Below, piece by piece: positions 14,534 through 17,793 of a stretch of DNA of 17,793 nt. The position numbers and the translations under genes are program-made. The notes under the pieces are model-generated. The model ran no database searches, was not told the origin of the DNA, and saw only the letters and a list, made by a program, of their open reading frames with translations. Origin of the DNA: an uncultured Bacilli bacterium (GTDB lineage Bacteria > Bacillota_I > Bacilli_A > RF39 > UBA660); contig CAKOZV010000021.1 in assembly GCA_934131695.1 (NCBI GenBank), forward strand, positions 1-17,793. Direction: 5' to 3'. Each line of letters opens with the position of its first letter. Position 1 is the stretch's first letter.

Positions 14534-15283
14534 ATGAGCAATACACTTTCATTATTTATTACTTTTCTATTAGGATTATTCTTAGTAGTTGGAATAATCT
14601 TTTCTTTCTTTCTTAAAAAGAAAAGAAAAGTTCTAGACTATATATTTTCACTAGCTTTTTCACTATTAATCATGTTAATGCTGTTTGATCTTTTAAAGGA
14701 AGCATTAGAAGTATTTGGCTTTGGAAAACTTTATCTATTTATAATCTTTTCTTTAATAGGTTTCTTAATATTTAAAGTACTTGATCACTTTATTCCAGAT
14801 CATCATGATCATTTAAAAACTAATAAAGAAGTTAGAGAAAATATTCATCATATTGGTCTACTTTCTATAATAGTATTAATTATCCATAATATAATAGAAG
14901 GAATGGCTATTTATTTTGTAACACTTTCTAATATGTCTTTAGGAGTGATGATGAGTATTGGTGTTGGTATTCATAATCTTCCTTTAGGAGTGATGATAGG
15001 TAGTGTGTATTATCAAAGTGATGCAAAAAAATCACTTCGCCTTCCCATGTTTCTTTTAAGTATTTCAACATTCCTAGGAGGCTTAATTCCTTATATGTTT
15101 GGTCTAACTAGTGCTAGTAATACTTTTATGGGAATACTACTATCTCTAGTACTTGGTATGTTATTTTACTTGGTATTCTTTGAATTACTACCTAAAGTTA
15201 AAGATACTAAGAATAAAAATATGACTATCTATGGTTTAATAAGTGGAGTATTAATATTTTTACTTACCTTATTGTTTGATTAG
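14534..15283 (+). CDS. ZIP-family divalent metal transporter
   Basis: This 249-residue membrane protein of the ZIP family imports zinc or related divalent metals. The diagnostic metal-binding helices are clear: HNIIEGMAI (His-Asn-x-x-Glu-Gly, near residue 118) in the fourth span and GIHNLPLGVMIG (His-Asn-x-Pro-x-Gly) in the fifth. About eight spans are predicted by eye. The cytoplasmic loop between the third and fourth carries DHFIPDHHDHLK and IHH, a His-rich stretch of the kind thought to handle metal. The start lies 5 bases after the uppP stop, with GGGGG overlapping the end of uppP, so they are co-transcribed. Metal specificity cannot be read from sequence. Zinc would suit the nearby zinc peptidases, but that link is only suggestive. 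Confidence 0.9.
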   Translation: MSNTLSLFITFLLGLFLVVGIIFSFFLKKKRKVLDYIFSLAFSLLIMLMLFDLLKEALEVFGFGKLYLFIIFSLIGFLIFKVLDHFIPDHHDHLKTNKEVRENIHHIGLLSIIVLIIHNIIEGMAIYFVTLSNMSLGVMMSIGVGIHNLPLGVMIGSVYYQSDAKKSLRLPMFLLSISTFLGGLIPYMFGLTSASNTFMGILLSLVLGMLFYLVFFELLPKVKDTKNKNMTIYGLISGVLIFLLTLLFD

Positions 15284-15293
15284 GAGGTTTTAG

Positions 15294-16025
15294 ATGTATA
15301 AAATATGTTATTGGTTTTTCTTTTTTATGATATATTCTTTTATTGGCTATTTAACTGAGATTACTTGTTGTTCTATAAATAATAAAAAGTTAATAGTAAA
15401 TAGAGGGTTTTGTCTAGGACCATACTTACCAATTTACGGATTTAGTAGTGTTATAATGAATATCTTTCTAGCTAAGTATAGTAAAGATATAATTACTTTA
15501 TTTGTTATGTCTGCTTTTGTTTGTACTTTAATGGAATATATGACTAGTTTAATCTTAGAAAAAATATTCCATGCTAGATGGTGGGATTATACTGAGAAGA
15601 AATTTAATTTATCAGGTAGAGTATGTTTAGAAAACTCTTGCTTATTTGGTTTAGGAGGAGTATTTATTGTAAGTATCCTCCATCCTTTTCTAGATGGATT
15701 AGTATCAATGATTCCACATAATGTTTTAATAATATTATCTATCGTTTTATTTGTTATTTTTATGATTGATGTAATTATTACAGTAACTACTATGTGTCAA
15801 GTTAAAATAGCTACTACAAAGTTTACAGCAAAGGATGCTACAGAAGAGATAAGTAGAAAAGTAAGAAACGAAATTATCAAGAATAAAGGCTTAATGCTTC
15901 ATATGTTAAATGCCTTTCCAAAGATAAAATTATCTAATCATGATCCATTAGGTAGAATAAAGAATTATTTAGCAAAACAAAGAGAAGAATATAAAAAGTT
16001 AAAAGAAAAAAGCAAGAGAAAGTAA
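15294..16025 (+). CDS. CmpB-like membrane protein (putative ABC-transporter type IV family)
   Basis: This 243-residue protein resembles the family often named putative ABC-transporter type IV or CmpB. The hallmarks are VNRGFCLGPYLPIYGFSS near residue 35 and ARWWDYTEKKFNLSGRVCL near residue 95. Five or six hydrophobic segments fill the first ~170 residues, and the last ~70 are highly charged, ending in a Lys-rich tail (KKLKEKSKRK). The family's biochemical role is not established, and no ATPase or other transport subunit lies beside it. AGGAGG is 6 bases before the ATG. The gene lies 10 bases after the ZIP gene and is the last of the uppP operon. Its TAA abuts the TAA of the convergent glycosyltransferase gene with no bases between. 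Confidence 0.82.
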   Translation: MYKICYWFFFFMIYSFIGYLTEITCCSINNKKLIVNRGFCLGPYLPIYGFSSVIMNIFLAKYSKDIITLFVMSAFVCTLMEYMTSLILEKIFHARWWDYTEKKFNLSGRVCLENSCLFGLGGVFIVSILHPFLDGLVSMIPHNVLIILSIVLFVIFMIDVIITVTTMCQVKIATTKFTAKDATEEISRKVRNEIIKNKGLMLHMLNAFPKIKLSNHDPLGRIKNYLAKQREEYKKLKEKSKRK

Positions 16026-16042
16026 TTAATCTTTTGCTTTTT
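16007..16042. terminator. Bidirectional terminator embedded in two convergent coding ends
   Basis: AAAAAGCAA (16007-16015) pairs with TTGCTTTTT (16034-16042) around an 18-base loop that contains both abutting stop codons (TAATTA, 16023-16028). A and T tracts flank it, so it can act in both directions. The stem is AT-rich, so strength is uncertain. Confidence 0.5.
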
Positions 16043-17111
16043 CTATTAGTAATTTATTACTTTTTAGTCTTTCATTATCAGGTGATATTTCTAAGGCTTT
16101 ATTAATATAGTCTAAAGATTCTTGATATTTTCCTTGATAAAAACAACTGATTGATAATAAATCATAGATAGTATGATCAAAACTAAATGGTTCATTTATA
16201 TAAGTCTTTTGATGAGTTGTTATCTTTAAGGCTTCCAAACAATTTTTTTCTACTTCTTGATAGTTTTCTAGATTATATTCTAAAAGAGCAAGTTCGACAA
16301 AAGCATCCCTTAAATAAGGTGCTTCTTTTATGGCTTCTTTATACCACATTTTAGCTTCCCTATACCTTTCTAGATTAGTATAACATCTAGCAATAAAACG
16401 CATAGAAGCAGCTCGCTCATCACGCCAAGTAGCAGATTTTAACGATAGATGTTTAATTAGTGTATCAATCGCTTTATTAAAGTAACCATGATACATATAT
16501 TCTCTTCCAAGATAATGCATATTTCTATCATCTGTTGGGTCTTCCTTGATTGATAATTCAAGGAGGGGAAGATAACTACTTCTACTTTTAGTCTTATCAG
16601 GGTAATGATTTAGAGTGATTAAGTCAGTAGTAAGTTTAATCTCTTTCTTATCACCTATATAGGAAAGAACTTCATGAACAGGATGAGTCCAAGTATAATC
16701 ATTCCTAGAATGTATTTTTTCTGTATAGAAGTTTATAATAGGTTTATTATTTTTATCTAGACTCCAGTTATAGTTATAAGCAAGTCGAGTAGTATTTTCT
16801 TGCCATACTTCTTCAAGACTATTTCGCCAACCTTTAAGAAAAACTTCATCTAAATCAGTACAAACACAAATATCAGTATCTTTAGGAACTAAGTCTAAGG
16901 ATAAATTCCTTGCTATATCAAATCTAAAAGGTTTAATCTTTTTACTTTTAACAGTAACACCTAAATCTTTTAATAATTTTACAGTCTTATCAGTACTACC
17001 AGTATCAAGAACAATAATTTCATCCGCTTCTTTCATAGATTCTACCCATCTTTTAACATGCTTTTCTTCGTTTTTACTAATGGCATAGACAATAACTTTG
17101 TATTTATGCAT
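16026..17111 (-). CDS. Glycosyltransferase family 2 with C-terminal TPR repeats
   Basis: The 361-residue protein begins with a GT-A fold. VIVYAISKNEEKHVKRWV (from residue 6) and IIVLDTGSTDKTVKLL form the nucleotide-sugar site. CTDLDEVF near residue 85 provides the metal-binding DxD. The HPVHEVL segment near residue 143 is typical of this subgroup. From about residue 215 the sequence turns into helical tetratricopeptide repeats, clearest in FIARCYTNLERYREAKMWYK, AFVELALLEYNLENYQEVEK and LLSISCFYQGKYQESLDYIN. TPR modules commonly hold a protein acceptor, so the enzyme probably glycosylates a polypeptide. There is no signal peptide, so it acts in the cytoplasm. The ATG is one base after the stop of the collagen-like gene, and its Shine-Dalgarno (TTAGGAT) lies in that gene's last codons, so the two are translationally coupled. 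The acceptor is inferred to be the collagen-like protein. Confidence 0.88.
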   Translation of the reverse strand: MHKYKVIVYAISKNEEKHVKRWVESMKEADEIIVLDTGSTDKTVKLLKDLGVTVKSKKIKPFRFDIARNLSLDLVPKDTDICVCTDLDEVFLKGWRNSLEEVWQENTTRLAYNYNWSLDKNNKPIINFYTEKIHSRNDYTWTHPVHEVLSYIGDKKEIKLTTDLITLNHYPDKTKSRSSYLPLLELSIKEDPTDDRNMHYLGREYMYHGYFNKAIDTLIKHLSLKSATWRDERAASMRFIARCYTNLERYREAKMWYKEAIKEAPYLRDAFVELALLEYNLENYQEVEKNCLEALKITTHQKTYINEPFSFDHTIYDLLSISCFYQGKYQESLDYINKALEISPDNERLKSNKLLIEKAKD

Positions 17112-17112
17112 A

Positions 17113-17793
17113 TTATCCTAATTTAATAATACTAACCCTTGCTCCTGTGTTGCTATCAAGTGTTAAGGTAAGACCAGTTGCTGAATTAGCTACAAAATCT
17201 ATAACATCTCCTGTAGCTAGAGTAGTAATGATACTTCCTGTGAATAATTTATTTTCATTAGCAGGAGCATTTAAAGTAATAGAGCTGCCATCAATTTCTG
17301 TATTGTTTTTTCTAACAAATACGGTTATATCTGCTTGTTGGGAACTAGAAGCATCTAATAAATAGTAGATTTGGTAAGTACCAGCATCTCCTACAGTAAT
17401 AGCATTAGAAGTAGTATAAGTAGTATTTAAACTAGGACCATTTGTTTGCAAAGGAATTTGTCCATCTTGATTAGGAGTAAGCGTTACTGTTTCAGCACCT
17501 TCTGTGTATCTTTCACCGTATGCTGCTACTCCTCCAGTAGGTCCTGTTGGTCCAGTGGGCCCTGTTGGCCCAGTAGGACCAGTTGCTCCTGTAGCACCAG
17601 TTAAACCAATAGGACCAATATTACCTTGCGGTCCAGTAGGTCCAGTGGGCCCTATACTTCCTCTTGGAATAGAAAAGTCTAAGATGACATTCTCATTAGT
17701 ACCACTATTAGTAACTGAAGCATTACTACCAGCATCAGTTGTAGTAGTAGTTCCTACCGTAATAGTAGCAGCACCAGCGGGTCCAGTAGGCCC
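17113..17793 (-). CDS. Collagen-like surface protein, C-terminal part (N-terminus beyond the window)
   Basis: The frame is open from the window edge to the TAA at 17113-17115 (226 codons), so the gene is 5'-truncated here. It reads Gly-Pro-Thr/Ala triplets, then a small beta-type module (AATITVGTTTTTDAGSNASV ... FSIPRG), then 14 uninterrupted Gly-X-Y triplets (GSI to GPT), and finally a ~135-residue C-terminal domain ending in RVSIIKLG. This layout, a collagen stalk with a C-terminal beta-sandwich head, is known from BclA-type exosporium proteins and related phage or surface fibres. The repeat is rich in Thr, the usual O-glycosylation site. The TTG at 17451 that could be taken as a start is internal. 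A glycosyltransferase gene follows after one base. Surface location is inferred, since the export signal lies outside the window. Confidence 0.87.
   Translation of the reverse strand, partial: GPTGPAGAATITVGTTTTTDAGSNASVTNSGTNENVILDFSIPRGSIGPTGPTGPQGNIGPIGLTGATGATGPTGPTGPTGPTGPTGGVAAYGERYTEGAETVTLTPNQDGQIPLQTNGPSLNTTYTTSNAITVGDAGTYQIYYLLDASSSQQADITVFVRKNNTEIDGSSITLNAPANENKLFTGSIITTLATGDVIDFVANSATGLTLTLDSNTGARVSIIKLG
17533..17661 (-). repeat. Gly-X-Y collagen repeat tract
   Basis: Fourteen consecutive triplets are present, about half of them GPT, with GAT, GLT, GPI, GNI and GPQ among them. Synonymous codons vary from unit to unit (GGT/GGA/GGG, CCT/CCC/CCA), which points to selection on protein rather than a recent DNA expansion. 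Confidence 0.85.

Noticed and set aside
17147..17365. Plus-strand open frame opposite the collagen-like gene
   Set aside because: It is a shadow of the real gene, with no ribosome-binding site or recognisable domain.
17533..17661. Short repeats as a CRISPR array or DNA minisatellite
   Set aside because: The period is 9 bases or less, in frame, encoding Gly-X-Y with synonymous variation. There are no spacers.

Overview
The window reads as chromosomal DNA of a very AT-rich Bacillota (Firmicutes). Supporting signs are strong purine-rich Shine-Dalgarno sites (AGGAGG type), GTG/TTG starts, TATAAT promoters often with an extended TGn, a T-box leader in front of hisS-aspS, and AGA-dominated Arg usage beside a tRNA-Arg(TCT). 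It is a walled cell (mraY, an FtsW-type glycan polymerase, uppP). A gut-type member of the Bacilli or a relative is likely, but I cannot fix a genus from sequence alone.

Layout. 1-115: 3' part of tRNA-Arg(TCT) and its terminator. 228-1740: a decaying pair, an unrecognised gene split by a one-base deletion and then only the N-terminal remnant of a P-loop ATPase. 1752-2357: intact Nudix hydrolase, ending at a strong bidirectional terminator shared with an unrecognised gene on the minus strand (2414-3358). 3414-5498: minus-strand mraY-ftsW pair. 5683-9053: three tandem, translationally coupled paralogues of a small M3-like (oligoendopeptidase F-like) zinc peptidase. The first copy carries an in-frame stop. 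9071-10245: a degenerate 1.2-kb insertion sequence with imperfect terminal inverted repeats and a frameshifted DDE transposase, inserted between the peptidase operon and the hisS promoter. 10276-13662: promoter, Asp-type T-box leader, hisS, aspS and terminator. 13672-16025: uppP, a ZIP-family metal transporter and a CmpB-like membrane protein in one operon. 16026-17793: on the minus strand, a collagen-like surface protein whose 5' end lies outside the window, followed one base later by a glycosyltransferase-TPR protein.

How the genes work together. MraY makes lipid I, the FtsW/RodA-type protein polymerises lipid II, and UppP recycles the undecaprenyl carrier, so three steps of one envelope pathway sit here in two operons. 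HisRS and AspRS are co-transcribed. The T-box has bases expected for tRNA-Asp (TGGC against discriminator G73, specifier GAC). The collagen-like protein and the adjacent glycosyltransferase probably form a glycoprotein module in which the enzyme decorates Thr-rich Gly-X-Y repeats.

The most unusual items are the triple mini-M3 peptidase array, a Cys/His/Asp-rich tail on HisRS, a long hairpin over the transposase ribosome-binding site, and the eroded two-gene module at the left end. Several start codons were moved to an ATG just downstream of a GTG that is really part of the Shine-Dalgarno. Four reading frames carry single-lesion breaks, three of them one-base indels. These may be decay or sequencing error.
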